A stretch of DNA of 64,000 nt, taken from NCBI GenBank assembly GCA_916048095.2, contig OU696578.1, positions 346,298-410,297 on the forward strand, written 5' to 3'. Positions 1 through 11,250 of this stretch are shown piece after piece. This DNA is from Sacculina carcini. Taxonomy: Eukaryota; Arthropoda; Thecostraca; Sacculinidae. Both the position numbers and the translations under genes were made by a program. Position 1 is the stretch's first letter; every line of letters begins with the position of its first letter. A model generated the notes under the pieces. That model was given only the letters and a program-made list of their open reading frames with translations, was not told the origin of the DNA and searched no databases.

Positions 1-594
<594 letters not shown>

Positions 595-607
595 CACTCC
601 CCCGCCA
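595..607 (-). other. polypurine tract
   Basis: On the minus strand GGCGGGGGGAGTG abuts the TGTGGGG start of the 3' LTR, the expected position of the plus-strand primer of an LTR element. Confidence 0.7.
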
Positions 608-814
608 GAGACGGAGTCATATAAAACACATAACATAGCAGCAGGTATAGGGTACGCAAACACAAGCAGAATGATCCCGCAATACAGTATCTCAGAAAAC
701 TGTAGGAACTGACATGCGACGGTATGAAAAGCAAAGAAAATGAAAATATCAGTAACACCCTAGAAACGTATTATGTAACATGATGCACGAACATAACAAA
801 ATAGAAAAACAATA

Positions 815-1684
815 TCAAAAGTATACGAAATCAGCAGACGGTTTGAAGCGTACTCTGCGTCCGGAACGTGTCAACGACGAGGTCTGCGATGAACGAGGAG
901 CCGCGATCGGCTGCTTGCTTGTCGCAGTTGGTGAAGGCTCTGTCGACCTCGACGACCGACGCAGAGATCGTGGAGCCGGCTTGGGAGTTTCTATTGTACG
1001 AGGCTTATCAGAATGAGCCGAAGATGTTGACGGGCGTTCGGCAGGTGGTTGACGCAGAACAGCTGGCTTGAGACGGTCGATAGACACAACCTGAGTATCA
1101 CCGGTCGGCGCCTCAACCGTGAAAGTCTTGTCTCGTCGCTCCAACACTTTCCTGGGGCCCACGTACGGTGCCTCTAGAGGTTTTCTCACTCGGTCGACTC
1201 GGATCCACACGTACGGACATGTCCAGAGCGAGCGAGGAACATAGGAAATCGTTTTCGAATGCGATGAACCGGCGTCTACGTTGGAGAAGTCGATCGTTCG
1301 CATGTGTCGAGCGAGTGTTTGAATGAATTCTGGTGAGCAGTGATTGTCCATTTCATTTATAGCCGCTACCCGCGGATACAAAAGTTCACTGCCAGTCACT
1401 GCTGAGAACGGAGATGCACCAGTTTGGTTCGGCGCGCAACGCAGACCCAGTAGAACCACCGGGAGTGCTTTCAACCACTCTTCTTTTCGGGCGACGATCG
1501 CTGTCTTGAGTGTACGGTGCATGCGTTCAATGGCGCCGTTGCACTGTGCATGGTAAGCTGTTGTCCGCAGACGATGAAACCCTATGAATTGAGATAGGTG
1601 ACGGAACAGCTCGGATTCAAATTGCGCTCCTCTATCAGTCACGACATGCAGTGGCACACCGAATCGTGAGACCCAAGTGTCCAA
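815..1684 (-). pseudogene. gypsy integrase, catalytic core and C-terminal part
   Basis: The frame holds the second half of a retroviral-type integrase: the core aspartate in TDRGAQFES, then the AYHAQCNGAIER block with the glutamate that completes the D,D-35-E triad, then a C-terminal region rich in S, R and P. It should read on from the upstream integrase frame but is one frame off. The cause is visible: a roughly 16-bp tandem duplication near 1700-1730 (CTGCTTCTGTC repeated). The integrase is therefore inactive as it stands. Confidence 0.88.
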
Positions 1685-2753
1685 GAACGCTGCGGCGACA
1701 GAAGCAGCGGTCGACAGAAGCAGCGGTTATGACATGAATTGGAGCAGCCTCGATCCACCTGGTGGTGCGGTCCACGCAGGTCAATATATATCGATATGAA
1801 GATGGATATGTCTGTCCATGATGTCGAGCAGGTGGTAACGGTCCCACAATATCGATATGCACCGTGGTAAACCGCGCAGAACTGATCTGAAACGGCTCGA
1901 TTGGAGACTTCGTGTGGCGCTGAATTTTTGCAGATTGACACGCCTCACACGATCGTACCAAATCACGAACCTGCTTGTCCATATTCGGCCAGAAGTAGCG
2001 CGATTTTACCAGTCGGAGTGTCGCTTTCACACCACTATGTGCGATGTCATGTAAGTGGTTGAACACGGCCACTCTCATAGACTGTGGCACATACGGTCGC
2101 GGCTCCGCGAGTGAAGTATCACAGAAGAGTGTGGTCGAGTCCAATGGGAACGGCTTTAGTTGGCTGATAATAGTTTGCATATCGGCGTCATGAGCTTGCT
2201 CGGCTGCTATTGATGGCAGGTCGATGCAGGTCACGGTGACGGCGTTTATCGGCCTGGACAAGCAGTCAGCAACGACGTTCTCCGCGCCACGGATGTACTG
2301 GACGTCGGTGACATACTCGCTGATCACAGAAAGGTGACGTTGTTGGCGGTCCAATTTAGCCATCTTGTTGCTATTGATTGCGCCGATTAGAGGACGATGG
2401 TCTGTGCATAGGACAACATGCTGACCTTCTATGAGGTGGCGAAAGTGAAGGACAGCGAGGTATTCCGCTAAGAGCTCTCGATCAAAAGTGGAGTACCGTT
2501 TTTGGGTATCTGAGAGCTTCTTTGAGTACAGCTCCACCAATGAAGGCGCACCGTCGATCATCTGGTGGAGAGCTGCACCCACGGCGACCTGCGAGCAGTC
2601 GGTGACCAGCTGGTATTGTGTACATGCTGGCAGCGGATGATGTAGCAGAGCGGCAGATTGCAAAGCGTCCTTGCATACAGCTACAGCAGATAGCTCGGCT
2701 TTGTTGAGCTGTAGAAATTTGCTATTTGGATCTGCACGGATACATTTCTGCAT
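1635..2753 (-). pseudogene. gypsy RNase H and integrase N-terminal part
   Basis: From the N-terminus: an RNase H domain (VTDCSQVAVGAAL, then STFDRELLAEYLAV, then LCTDHRPLIGAI), then the integrase HHCC zinc domain (H...H, then CEACQSAK), then the start of the core with the first aspartate in VHIDIVGPLPP. It ends out of frame at the duplication described for the downstream piece. The RT-to-RNase H junction near 2722-2753 is also out of frame and looks shortened. Confidence 0.88.
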
Positions 2754-3425
2754 AGTGTCGGATCATGCGGCGGTAGAATCCGGTGGCGCCCAGGAAACGT
2801 CGAAGATCGTGTGACGAAGACGGCGCAGGCTGATCGACAAGAGCGCTCACCTTCGATGTCGCCGGCCTAATACCTTCACTGTTGATGCGGTATCCGAGAA
2901 AATGGATGTCATTCTCAAAGAAGACACACTTGGACAGTTTCAGCCGCAATGAATGCTTCTTGAGGGCATCGAAGACACATCTGAGATGGTCGTGATGTTG
3001 ATTCTCGTCTTGAGAGAACACCAGACTGTCGTCAATGTAGACGAATACGTATTCTAGTGTTCTGAAGATAGAGTCCATCAGTCGTTGGAATGTGGCTGGA
3101 GAATTACGCATACCGTAGGGCATGAAGACATATTCAACAAGTCCCGCTGGAGTGTCGACAGCGGTTTTAGCGATATCATCAGGAGCTACAGGCACCTGGT
3201 GATACGCTCTCAGTAGATCTAGTTTCGAAAACACGCGAGCACCGCGTAGTCGAGTGGAGCAGTCATATATATGCGGGATGGGGTAACAATCACGTTTTGT
3301 TACGGCATTCAAACAGCGGTAATCTCCGGTGAGTCGCCAACCGCCATCGCCTTTCGGAACTAGATGGACCGGTGAAGACCAGCACGAACTGGAGAATCGC
3401 ACAATACCATCTTTTAGTAGCGTGT
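2722..3425 (-). pseudogene. gypsy reverse transcriptase
   Basis: The RT palm is clear: SSPVHLVPKGDG, FSKLDLLRAYHQ (first catalytic Asp), MPYGMRNSPATFQRLM, then FVYIDDSLVFS with the YIDD active site, then FLGYRINSEG. A one-base shift near 3425 separates it from the protease frame. The frame then closes shortly after YRRMIRHYAE, where the connection domain should start. The core itself is intact, so it decayed through indels rather than loss of the catalytic motif. Confidence 0.9.
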
Positions 3426-4193
3426 CTATCCCCTTTTGATGGCAGTCTGCTTCTCCGGAGAAAAACGTCGACGACTGGCGTGGACTGGTGCAGCACTTCC
3501 TGTGTCTACAGTGTGTTGAACATTGATACTTGATGGAAGAGAGACGGAAGTGTGGACCGGATACATCAAACAGCTGTATTCAGCTAGTAGTGAGCGGGCC
3601 GGCGCCGCTACCATCGAGGTGTCGTTGATAACGAGACATGGTATGATAGCAGACGTCGGTTCCGCAGGAGAGTGCAGTGACGTGACTGTGTCGCGAAAAC
3701 AGCGCGAGCCACAGTCGACTACCAGGCGATAGTGACACAAAAAGTCATTTCCAATTATCGGTTCGGTTACATCAGCGACGACAAAGCTCCAGCTGTAGGC
3801 ACGTCGTAGTGCCGAAAACACTAACTCGAGCTTGACCTCGCCGAACACAGGGATTTCAGTGCCACTCGCTGATGAAAGACAGACAGTTGTTGGTGTTAGG
3901 ACAAGACAAGAGGTTGATTTTGGTATGATTGATACACCAGCACCAGTATCAACAATGAATTTGATGGAAGTGCTGCCCACCTTGGCTGCGACTCGAAGAA
4001 GCGGCAGGTTCGGTGTCGCACAGACCGGAACCTGCCCCTCTAGTTTTCCGACTGTTGTTGACGGTCTGGTGAAGCCGCACGCGAAGAGGGCCGAGACGAC
4101 GGTTGAATAGTTATGCCTGGTGATTTCTTTGGCCACTTGCACCACGGTTTGCACGTTCTCGCGCGTGGGCCAAAGAAGAGATGGGCCCGACAT
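3426..4193 (-). pseudogene. gypsy aspartic protease region
   Basis: A retropepsin-type active site, FIVDTGAGVSIIP, lies about 80 residues in; the strand-pairing IIGNDFL block follows about 75 residues later. The frame overlaps the end of gag by 154 nt in another frame, so a programmed shift or a mutation is needed to join them. The C-terminal part leads toward RT but closes one base out of frame. Confidence 0.82.
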
Positions 4194-4840
4194 ACTTGAG
4201 GTCGCTGATCGGCGTAGTACGGCGTCAATGTCATGCTACCAGAGTATATCGATGGTGGTACACGAGGCCTAGCAGCAGAGGAACTACTGCCTGAGCTGTT
4301 CACTGTCAAGCAAGATGCATTGTGTTGCGCCAGTGGCATAAGCTCATCCGCCAGCTTAGCTAGTTCGGATATCGGCATATCTTTACGAGACGCCAGTACC
4401 GGTCTGATCGTGGCAGGCATGGCCTGACAGAACTTATGACGAACCAGCTCATCTGAAACTCCAACCTTCCTCGCTGTTGCTTGCAACTCAGCCATGAAGG
4501 CGGATGGGCGACCAGTCAGCACTTTCGTTAAGATTAGCTCGTCGAAGAGTTCTGGTTTGGTGCGCTCGAACAACTGTGTCACCCCGTTTTTTATTTCCGT
4601 AAAACTTTGAGACCTCAGACAGCTCGGGGGAAGCTGGCTCACCACATTAGGCGGCAAAGAAGATACTACGTGGTAGAACCGCGTAGTCTCTGAGACGATG
4701 TTTTGGAGGTTGAATTGCGCCTCCAGGACGACAAACCAACCCTCGACGGCGTTCTCCATAAACGCTGGCGGTTTAATGGACACGCGACCGACAGGGGTCT
4801 CATCGCAAGCTGAAAGTGAAGCTTCCTCTTTCCCCAACAT
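4040..4840 (-). CDS. gypsy gag
   Basis: 266 residues. The N-terminal half has the capsid-like pattern of CsRn1/Mag-type gags (PAFMENAVEGWFVVLE, then RFYHVVSSLPP). A zinc-knuckle-like CRAH...ARTCKPWC sits near residue 220. A tail rich in S, P and R follows. The start chosen is the first ATG after the leader (MLGKEEASLS). The frame is uninterrupted. It would assemble particles and bind RNA; this role is inferred from the family. Confidence 0.75.
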   Translation of the reverse strand: MLGKEEASLSACDETPVGRVSIKPPAFMENAVEGWFVVLEAQFNLQNIVSETTRFYHVVSSLPPNVVSQLPPSCLRSQSFTEIKNGVTQLFERTKPELFDELILTKVLTGRPSAFMAELQATARKVGVSDELVRHKFCQAMPATIRPVLASRKDMPISELAKLADELMPLAQHNASCLTVNSSGSSSSAARPRVPPSIYSGSMTLTPYYADQRPQVCRAHLFFGPRARTCKPWCKWPKKSPGITIQPSSRPSSRAASPDRQQQSEN

Positions 4841-5650
4841 GTTGTGATTACGAGCACAAAAGTTCCAAATAGCGAAAGTGAAAAATGATAAATGATGTCA
4901 ATTATGAATGAGGAAATCACAGCCGAAAACTGACTTTGAAAATGCTCAAACCAAAATCGGGGGTCACCAATGTGGCGATTGGCTCGCCACGGAGCTACAC
5001 TAGCACACAGAGCGAGTGTTCTGGACCGACTGTTTATTGAGACACATGACACACATGTAAAAGGCTGCACCGCACATGCAGATGTATAGCATTGTGTAAT
5101 ATGATGCCTCACACAAAACGCTGCAAGGGCAGATGACACTGCGCGTGTGCTTCTGGCAGCTTCCCCGAAGTGGTGCTGTTGCACGTGGCACACCACAGAG
5201 CTCCCCCACCAGAAGCGGAGCGGTGTTGACGATGAGTCGGCGAATACACCGGTGTAAAAACCGGCGCGCTGTACTGCACCGCAGCACGAGGCCAAGTAAG
5301 TTTCACACAATCCAGTCGTCCTCGTGCTGCGCAGTCCGGTAGCATAACAAGTTGTTGCATAGACTGCAGCCAGCAAGGAGTCGAGCCAATCTTGATTGTG
5401 TTGACCCGTTGCTGCGCAGACGGTTGCTTTTGATGTTTTAACGTCCAGCGGTATCGGAAGAACGATTGCGTACGCGCCGGACGGAGTCGGTCCTGATGGT
5501 GTGATGCTGGTTACTCTTGCCAGCAGCTTATGGTGCGTCGCCCTCATAGCGAGGCACAGACGGCTGCTGACAGAGAGGCGCGGCGCAAGTAGGTGGCGCA
5601 TGTGAATAGCGCAGATGAGGTGCGCAAAAGTCAAACACAGCACCACACCA
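4841..5650 (-). other. gypsy 5' leader, with a second primer-site-like motif
   Basis: About 800 bases lie between the primer site and gag. An upstream open frame (4666-5646) has no recognisable domain. At 4951-4969 (minus) TGGTGACCCCCGATTTTGG, preceded by ...GCCACAT, looks like another LTR end plus tRNA primer site. The stretch 4970-5640 has no second copy on the left side of the element. Confidence 0.5.
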
Positions 5651-5667
5651 TCACGTCGGGGTCACCA
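5651..5667 (-). other. tRNA-Trp-type primer-binding site
   Basis: Minus strand TGGTGACCCCGACGTGA, three bases inside the 5' LTR end. It is complementary to the 3' end expected of a tRNA-Trp, the usual primer of several Ty3/gypsy clades (family knowledge). Confidence 0.8.
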
Positions 5668-5670
5668 ATT

Positions 5671-5735
5671 TGTGGTATGCGTGATTACCAGACAAAGAAA
5701 CACCACGAAAGCCAAAGCACAACTGTATCAACGTT

Positions 5736-5824
<89 letters not shown>

Positions 5825-6089
5825 TACATACAAGCGTCCTGGTGAGCCGGCAACTAACCGGGGAAGGTCATATTACACATGGACATAGTGCAGGACTGCA
5901 AACGGCCGGTTACATTCGTAGAATCATTCACTCACAGCATCAAGGTCACTCTCACGCTCATGCACACACATATAGACAGACTGACAAACATTGAATAATA
6001 ACATTCAGCAAAGGGTATCATTTACACTATCATACTCGCACCAATCGCAAAACATACCATCGATACAAATTGTCATCTCAGTCCCCACA
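5671..6089 (-). mobile_element. 5' LTR of the gypsy element
   Basis: It starts at 6089 (minus) with TGTGGGGACTGAG and ends ...CATACCACA at 5671, so it has TG...CA ends, about 419 bp. It contains a CA tract at about 5739-5820. The stretch between the tract and the outer end repeats 338-594 almost perfectly. Confidence 0.88.
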
Positions 6090-6099
6090 GACTCACGGG

Positions 6100-7120
6100 C
6101 AAAAAATGCGAATTTAGCTGCCTTACAGTTTGGTTCCGATACTATGTTGGCGGGTTGAGAGAAAAGTATTGGTGGGCCGCGTGTTTGGGACCCCTGGGGT
6201 AGATAATATCAGTCTTCTGATTACAAACTATGATCGAATCAGTATATTTTGTGATCACAAACTAATAAGTTAAATCACCTCAGACTAGGCTGAGTGCGGT
6301 CAAGATTGGATGGTTGGGTTGGGTTGGGAAGGTTTGACTGAGGTTATATTGGGTTTAAATGATGGCGGAAAATATATAAATTTTAGCAATAAATATTACA
6401 GCGGTAAAAGTAAAATAGTACTTGAGCAAATGATGTTGGGGAATGATGTTAAGTAATAAATATAGTTGGAAACATTCTGATGAAGAGATGTCATCATTTT
6501 TCATTGTTTGTTTCGTGTTTGTGTTCTGAATTATACCACACGACGGGCAGATTTATATATCAGGCGGATTGAGGGATAATATTTGTCAAAATAAAAACAA
6601 AAATATTCACATTTAGACTTTTCTATTGGTTAAGATATTTATAGGTTACATTTTTTGCTTTTCAATTTGTATTCATTTTATTTTATGGATATATTTTGAA
6701 TTTTATTGTATGAATTGTTCCGCACGACGGGCGGGTTTAAAAAAAGTGTTTACATTCTTTAGTTCTTTTTTTCAAATAGTTCATTCAAAAAAAGTAATTT
6801 TTTTAAATAAAAATGCTCCGCGGGTAGCAACTATAGACAATAGAACATTCAATTTCCCCTGTAGAATTAACCCATAAACAAAAACAATGGATTTGACTTC
6901 AAGATCCAGAACGGATCGTGTTCGAGTTCTGAAGTATTCAGCACGACGGGCGGGTGTAAAAATGACTAAGGCGGACTGAGGAGAAATAGTTTGTCGAAAT
7001 AAAAATAGTTAAACTTAGAATTTTCAATTGATTAATATTTTTATGAGTGTACTCTATTCTATTTTTAATTTTCCATATTTTTTATGAATTGAATCGCTCC
7101 GCACAACGGGCGGGTTTTAA
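6100..7120. repeat. AT-rich diverged tandem repeats with a CG-rich core
   Basis: No gene. A short block close to GCACGACGGGCGGG recurs near 6540, 6722, 6942 and 7099 in otherwise AT-rich sequence, at intervals of about 160-220 bp. The flanks of the last three blocks are also similar (AATAAAAA..., TCTATT..., TATGAATTG before each block), so this is an old tandem array. Confidence 0.6.
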
Positions 7121-7126
7121 TGCTAG

Positions 7127-7705
7127 TACATAATAAAACACATCCTTCAGTTTAACAGTGAGAGCTCACGAAATAACATATATAATAATATCGTCTGTGA
7201 AATAATATATAATATTTTATAGGCATAAAAGAATCTACATAATAAACATATCCATTAAGTACCAATAGTAATAAGTACCATAAATAACAAGTATCAAATA
7301 CCATTAGTACCTATGTCCTCTAAATAACTCACTAACCTCACAAAAAGATCTGACACACCTGGACGAAGATGGGTCTATACCACAAATTGTAGACACGAAC
7401 GAGCACAGCTGACACACAAGACTAACACACAACAATTTATGTCTCACTTCCACTGTTGTTCAACAACCAATCAGCGGCCGCCACCACTGTCACGTGACAA
7501 TACGTCACCCTGAACACTGACCGAATGTGATCCGGTGTCGCTCAAACTTCAACGAGCCTTGACAACGCCCAACAAACACACACGCATAGGCGGGCCAAAT
7601 TCACGGGCCAATATCGCGTCTGCCACTGAATCTGTCAATCACGCTCGTGTGTGAATTATTTCGTGAGCTCTCACTGTTAAACTGAAGGATGTGTTTTATT
7701 ATGTA
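7127..7705. mobile_element. inverted-repeat (MITE-like) element
   Basis: The 49 bases at 7127-7175 (beginning TACATAATAAAACACATCC) are repeated perfectly in reverse at 7657-7705. The 480 bp between has no coding frame but holds an ACCAATCAGCGGC box near 7469. No target duplication is evident, so the superfamily is unknown. 7706-7972 holds nothing recognisable. Confidence 0.75.
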
Positions 7706-8395
7706 TGTGACTGTGTATGTGATCCGTGCTCGCTCATTGTGTAGTGTGTTCATAGGTACATGCGTCTCTCGCGTGTGAAAGGGTGGGCCCATATATCTTG
7801 ATCATCGGATATGTAAACAGTCCTGAGATTAGTTGTCATGCATTTAAATATTTACATTGTCTAATTATGATGTTTTACCTTTGGGTCGCCACCCAGTGTT
7901 TGATAATCGCTGGGATACTGGATAACTAACTCTACCCAAGTACTTGATTATCATAGTCAAGACTTGTTTAATGCGTCTAGGGTGCTTACGTATTATCGGG
8001 AGGACCTTTAAAAAAACGACTCAAAATTAAAGTAAATTATTTATTGAAACGGTTAAAACAATAAAATAACATTACATTTGTAATTCCGGAGGCCAGAACG
8101 TCGCAATTGCTTCCAAAAGTGACTCAAAGACATCAGTACAGGCAACATGCTTCCGCCACATGAATTCGGCCAAATACGACTCCAAATGGTGACGTGCAGT
8201 GCCACAGTGCTTCTTGTTTCGCCACTTTGTCGATCCCCATAGGCGTTCCACTGTCTGCGTATGAGCCCCGGTGTTCGGATCCACAAAGTTGTACTTGTGG
8301 TTGACGTTGAGGTGATGAAAGCCTGATTTTTCCAGTTCCTTGGTGTTATAAGCGGGCCAACTGTCCGAGTAGATCGTAGTACCACGTTTGATGTG

Positions 8396-8762
8396 TGTAG
8401 AAGACAAAAAGACTAAAATATATTACAGACAGGCGCGCGTGGACATCACCGCCCCACGCGCGCCTACAAGAGGTCACACCACAATCGCACCACGAACAAG
8501 ACTCCAAGCTCACACCGTGAAACACGGGAGCACACACACACACACTCACACGCACAGTCCTCACGCACACCGCCACAACCAATCAGCGGCGAGCCGGTCA
8601 ATCGCTCGCCGCCGCGGGGCATGCACACTTCATGAAACGCATACATACAAACACATCACCAAACAACGCAAACACGAACGCAAACGCGAATCACACACAC
8701 ACTAAACCACAGACACTCCAACGCGCTCACACACTCTCTCTCTCGCTCACAATCACACCACA
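8396..8762. mobile_element. LTR copy 1 of the TRIM-like element
   Basis: It carries a GC-rich hairpin at 8431-8465 with a 13-bp stem, a CCAATCAGCG box at 8579-8588, and a second hairpin with arms 8586-8594 and 8604-8612 (GCGGCGAGC / GCTCGCCGC). Confidence 0.88.
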
Positions 8763-9444
8763 CCTCCACCTGTTTTTACAGAAACATAAAAAAACGCATA
8801 ACAAACAAACAAAAACAACCAAACCCGACGACGGCCTCCACCAGACGCACACACCTTGGCTGCGGCGAAGCGCAACACGGCAGGCCCCAGCGTCCACCGC
8901 GCTCCCGCCTCCGCCCGTGCTCCTCGGTGCTTCGCCGCAGCCTGCCGTCTTCTTCATCACCGGCTGCCGCGACAGGGCACAACACTTCGACCCCAGCACC
9001 CACTATGCTCCCGTCGACTCCAGTGCTCTTCAGCACCCTGCCGCAAACAGCCGGGACGTCACCGTTCACACAGGCCACGCCGGCGCCGTCGTTCGTCATG
9101 TTTTCCTCCGGCTTCAGCAGCCCCTCTCTGTCATCTGCCGTCCAGCACCAGCATCCTCCACGAGCGATCGTCGCCTCCACCGACAATCCTGTAGTTGCCC
9201 GGCGACGTGCCTTACACCAGTGCAGGCGAGACGACCAGCATCCCTCGGCCACAGCTCCTCAGCTGCCTCCCGCCGGCATCATGCTGCACTGCCGTCCCCC
9301 TGCACACCAACCTGACACGCCGCCGAGCACCTCCACCGCTGTTCTCCGCTGGTAGGCCGCTTCTGATGCTGGAAGGCACCATCTCCGCTGCTGAAGCCGG
9401 GTCGCAGACAAAAATAATTCCAAAACAAAAAAGCCGAAATAGCT
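8763..9444. other. interior of the TRIM-like element
   Basis: GC-rich. Overlapping frames on both strands are open for 110-220 codons but look compositional. The plus frame at 8927-9355 is rich in S, T, P and F (PSFVMFSSGFSSPSLSS). I recognise no domain; a captured host fragment is possible. Confidence 0.4.
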
Positions 9445-9811
9445 TGTAGAAGACAAAAAGACTAAAATATATTACAGACAGGCGCGCGTGGGCATCACCG
9501 CCCCACGCGCGCCTACAAGAGGTCACACCACAATCGCACCACGAACAAGACTCCAAGCTCACACCGTGAAACACGGGAGCACACACACACACACTCACAC
9601 GCACAGTCCTCACGCACACCGCCACAACCAATCAGCGGCGAGCCGGTCAATCGCTCGCCGCCGCGGGGCATGCACACTTCATGAAACGCATACATACAAA
9701 CACATCACCAAACAACGCAAACACGAACGCAAACGCGAATCACACACACACTAAACCACAGACACTCCAACGCGCTCACACACTCTCTCTCTCGCTCACA
9801 ATCACACCACA
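9445..9811. mobile_element. LTR copy 2 of the TRIM-like element
   Basis: Same length and essentially the same sequence as copy 1. It has the hairpin at 9480-9514 and the CCAATCAGCG box near 9628, and is followed by the ATGTG duplication. Confidence 0.88.
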
Positions 9812-10328
9812 ATGTGCTTCTTTATCTCGGCCATCAATGTCTTCAAGCTTCGATCTGGAACCTGCACAAGGAAGCATTCACCCGTGTCTCGACACAATCC
9901 ACCAAAAATCCACTGCTGAGGCAAAACTCGGCCTGCGTTGCTCTTTCGTTGCATTGTTCGGACAGATTCGTTCAGCCGGCAAGATACTTTTCTCCTGAAG
10001 GAACACAACAGCCTCTTCCTCAGTGCGCGGTAAATCAAAGATCCTCATACTAACCAACAAGCCCTGTGAAAAAAAAGATAAAGTAAAAATCAAAGGTCCT
10101 CCCGATAATACGTAAGGACCGCGTCTAGTATATGCTGTTTGTTTCTATTTTAGAGTAGGAGAACGTCATTTTTAGACTCAATGCTCGTTTCTTTGCTTGC
10201 ACTTTTATGTAACCCTAGCCACCGTGAAAAATAGTGTGATAACGAATATATAACTCGACTGGTTATATACGGCTCCATCTCGAATAACTCGTCATCGCAT
10301 GTTTCAGTGAAATAGTCGGCTCATATAA

Positions 10329-11250
10329 CTGGGAGTGGAAGATGCGGTCATCTCCACCAGCAAGAACCTCGAGTGTGACATGCTGGCTAGCAAGGTGGGA
10401 GGCCGGCCCAACTGACTGTGCTCATCGACACTCAGCAACGCCGAGGACATTGAATGCACAGAATGTGGCCAGAATAGTGCGATAATTGTGCAGATTTACT
10501 CACTGATCAGCGACAGTGTGCACGACCGCACGTTCTACGCGCTAGTGTGTGTGAGTGTCGAGTGTTCCGCTGGGGGACGAGGCTGGTTCTGCGTGCGTGT
10601 GCATCGTGACATTCACCAATGTGTGCGTGAACCACCGTGTCACGAGACGAGCAAGCAGATGTCAAGCAGTCCATGACTCGCCGCCGACTGGAGCAATGAT
10701 GACGACGACGTGAATGAAACAGGCGTGTGCGTACTCAGCTTGCGTTGTGATGAAGGCAGTGAAGATGCAGAACCACATCACTCTCCCCCTTCAACACCAC
10801 GGCAAATCGTCAGATGTCTGCCTCCATGCACCGCTGATGCTTTCTCTTCCTTCCATCTGGTCGTGATAGTCGAGGCTACCTGTGACCGCCACTCTGACGG
10901 CGACTGGCAGTATGAACTAGAAGTTCTGTGCCACTACGAAAGCACGGCCAACATTAGTGTGGGCGGCTCGGTGGAACGTATTGGTGGCGACGAATTTTAC
11001 GAGCCGAGTTCGCCGGCACACGGCGACCAGCTGCTGCGCTAATGTCGCGATTCACACGAGCCGCCACTCTACCTCGCCTCACCCCAGCTGCATGAGGCCC
11101 CGGCGGTGTGCTAACTCGAGTTTCAGCTGCTGGCGACGCCCGTGTGGAGGCTGGCGGCGGTGATACGCGGTGGACACGTGCACGTGTCGTGTGTCGGACA
11201 ATGGTTCTCACGTGAGTTCGCAGCTGTTGGACCCAGTGCGACACAGTACA
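10329..11250 (+). pseudogene. PDCD2L-like processed pseudogene
   Basis: One frame reads through 900 nt with no indel but with four stops (10413, 10674, 11040, 11112). It shows the PDCD2/PDCD2L layout: LGVEDAVIS, then ASKVGGRPN, a CTECG zinc pair with IIVQIYSLISDSVHDRTFYAL, WFCVRVHRD, a middle acidic part, EFYEPSSPAHGDQLLR, HEPPLYLA and LEFQLLATPVWRL. The family acts in ribosomal protein uS5 assembly and haematopoietic or germ-line growth (family knowledge). Two stops are TGA where the family usually has Trp. No introns interrupt it, which suggests a retrocopy, but no poly(A) trace remains. A readthrough gene is unlikely. Confidence 0.78.

Larger units (their letters stand above)
8396..9811. 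mobile_element. short non-autonomous LTR element (TRIM-like), very young
   Basis: Two direct LTRs of 367 bp each (8396-8762 and 9445-9811), TGTAG...ACCACA, flank a 682-bp interior. I find one difference between them (A/G near 8443 and 9491). A 5-bp target duplication ATGTG lies at 8391-8395 and 9812-9816. The interior has no gag or pol motif. A purine run next to the LTR at 8763 on the minus strand hints at minus-strand orientation, but no standard primer site is seen, so orientation is left open. Four more LTR copies lie in this window. Confidence 0.9.
8072..10093 (-). pseudogene. Merlin transposase remnant, split
   Basis: Two pieces belong together. The piece at 9812-10093 gives PAERICPNN, close to the N-terminal zinc-ribbon start, and, after a deletion and frame change, QWIFGGLCRDTGECF. 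The piece at 8072-8395 gives GTTIYSDSWPAYNT, NHKYNFVDPNTGAHTQTVE and KKHCGTARHHLESYLAEFMWR, the DDE core of ISXO2-like transposases. Taking out the LTR element and one ATGTG copy puts the pieces back in frame at the KKHIKRG junction. Most of the zinc ribbon is lost, so it is non-functional. Confidence 0.88.
7981..10120 (-). mobile_element. Merlin (ISXO2/IS1016-type) DNA transposon, interrupted
   Basis: Terminal inverted repeats at 7981-8009 and 10092-10120 match at 28 of 29 positions and begin GGT(G/C)CTTACG. The flanks carry an 8-bp direct repeat GCGTCTAG at 7973-7980 and 10121-10128. Eight- to nine-bp duplications and an ISXO2-like transposase define Merlin (family knowledge). The element is split by the LTR element at 8396-9811; without that insert it would be about 720 bp, too short for a full transposase, so it was already internally deleted. 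Confidence 0.92.

Noticed and set aside
8388..9754. Open frames with HTHTHT runs in the LTRs
   Set aside because: They are translations of CA tracts repeated in both LTRs.
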